Assembly: GCA_003531155.1 (NCBI GenBank)
Contig: DQHR01000180.1
Span: 1 to 6,857 of the forward strand
Source: Bacteroidales bacterium
GTDB taxonomy: Bacteria > Bacteroidota > Bacteroidia > Bacteroidales > Tenuifilaceae
Length of the DNA stretch: 6,857 nucleotides
Reading direction: 5' to 3'
The notes under the pieces are model-generated. The model was not told the origin of the DNA and made no database searches. It was given only the letters and a program-made list of their open reading frames with translations. Below are positions 6,490 to 6,857 of this stretch, piece by piece (position 1 is the stretch's first letter; each line of letters begins with the position of its first letter). The translations under genes and the position numbers were made by a program.

Positions 6490-6831
6490 TTATGCTTCTA
6501 TAAGTTTATTTTCATTCACAATTTGGTGTAAAGCCTTAAGCGTATTAACCTTATGCTCACTACTGACAAGGATTGAGATGTTATGGTCGCTACCACCGTA
6601 AGAGATCATCCTTATGGGAATATTTTTTAATGTTTTAAAAATTCTCCCTGCATACCCTTTTTTATCAGCAACGAAATCGCCTACAATACAAATGATTGAT
6701 TGTTCATTATCTACCTCTACAGATGAAAATTCACTTAGCTCTTTAGTAATACTATCGAGATTTTGTGTATTATCGATTGTTAATGAAACGGCAACCTCTG
6801 ACGTTGTAATCATATCCACTGCAGTACTGTA
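6490..6831 (-). CDS. lysC: Aspartate kinase, C-terminal ACT-domain part (5' end missing)
   Basis: This is the regulatory tail of aspartokinase, which phosphorylates aspartate at the entry to the lysine/threonine/methionine pathway. About 114 codons remain, covering the end of the first ACT domain and the second: TAVDMITTSEVAVSLTID, then CIVGDF, then IRMISYGGSDHNISILV. The pattern resembles E. coli LysC (VDLITTSEVSVALTLD; IRMICYGASSHNLCFLV). Counting the Val codon at 6817-6819 as 1, D2, S7 and T14 correspond to the E. coli D340, S345 and T352 region implicated in lysine binding and feedback inhibition, so lysine-sensitive control is inferred. The kinase domain is absent: the frame can be trusted only to about 6831, where an inverted copy of lysC sequence begins and then gives TGA at the complement of 6850-6852. 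A GTG at 6817-6819 opens a reading frame, but it lies mid-domain and is not a true start. lysA follows after 4 bp. Confidence 0.88.
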   Translation of the reverse strand, partial: YSTAVDMITTSEVAVSLTIDNTQNLDSITKELSEFSSVEVDNEQSIICIVGDFVADKKGYAGRIFKTLKNIPIRMISYGGSDHNISILVSSEHKVNTLKALHQIVNENKLIEA

Positions 6832-6857
6832 ATGGATATGATTACAACGTCAGAGGT
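6794..6857. repeat. Perfect 25-bp inverted repeat at the right edge
   Basis: Bases 6794-6818 (ACCTCTGACG...ATATCCA) are the exact reverse complement of 6833-6857 (TGGATATGAT...CAGAGGT), with a 14-nt spacer CTGCAGTACTGTAA. The left arm is lysC coding sequence for the conserved DMITTSEV segment on the minus strand. The right arm stops at the last base of the window and breaks the lysC frame. The spacer itself holds overlapping short palindromes ACTGCAGT (6818-6825) and CAGTACTG (6822-6829). Confidence 0.95.

Noticed and set aside
6490..6819. A complete small ACT-domain protein starting at GTG 6819
   Set aside because: The sequence begins in the middle of an ACT domain and matches the C-terminus of aspartokinase. 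The apparent start results from the inverted copy cutting off the true upstream frame.

Overview
The window looks like a chromosomal segment from a member of the Bacteroidota. The DNA is AT-rich. The left-edge gene has a Bacteroidota-type -7 element (TAnnTTTG class) and genes lack obvious Shine-Dalgarno sequences. The protein set also fits: a Uup-like ABC-F ATPase, a large secreted S9 peptidase, a DUF4130/TIGR03915 protein, and a lysC-lysA pair. I cannot place it below phylum with confidence. The right edge has the character of a contig end rather than a cut through continuous sequence.

Layout, left to right. (1) Positions 2-184, minus strand: the N-terminal 61 codons of an ABC-F ATPase, running off the left edge. 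(2) Positions 341-1867, plus strand: a DNA-maintenance pair, nth (endonuclease III) followed by a TIGR03915/DUF4130 putative DNA metabolism gene. (3) Positions 1986-4793, plus strand: a 935-residue signal-peptide-bearing prolyl oligopeptidase (S9) family protein with an intact Ser-Asp-His triad and an unusual lysine-rich insert. (4) Positions 4810-4856: a strong intrinsic terminator separating convergent genes. (5) Positions 4878-6831, minus strand: lysC (3' part only) - lysA - DUF4180. lysC and lysA are 4 bp apart and encode the first and last steps of the diaminopimelate route to lysine; the small DUF4180 gene follows lysA after 57 bp.

How the parts fit. nth excises oxidised pyrimidines, and TIGR03915 proteins are known as partners of a radical SAM protein in a poorly understood DNA repair/modification pair, so the block 341-1867 reads as DNA-damage handling, though the radical SAM partner is not in this window. 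The lysC-lysA block is an amino-acid biosynthesis operon; the LysC fragment keeps the residues that bind feedback lysine in E. coli LysC. DUF4180 has no known role.

The most striking structural signal is at the right edge. The last 64 bases form a perfect 25-bp inverted repeat with a 14-nt spacer, built from lysC coding sequence, and it puts a stop codon in the lysC frame. I regard it as more likely a fold-back assembly or library artefact than biology. I found no CRISPR array, tRNA, rRNA, insertion sequence or clearly novel multi-gene system. No gene-free stretch exceeds 300 bases.
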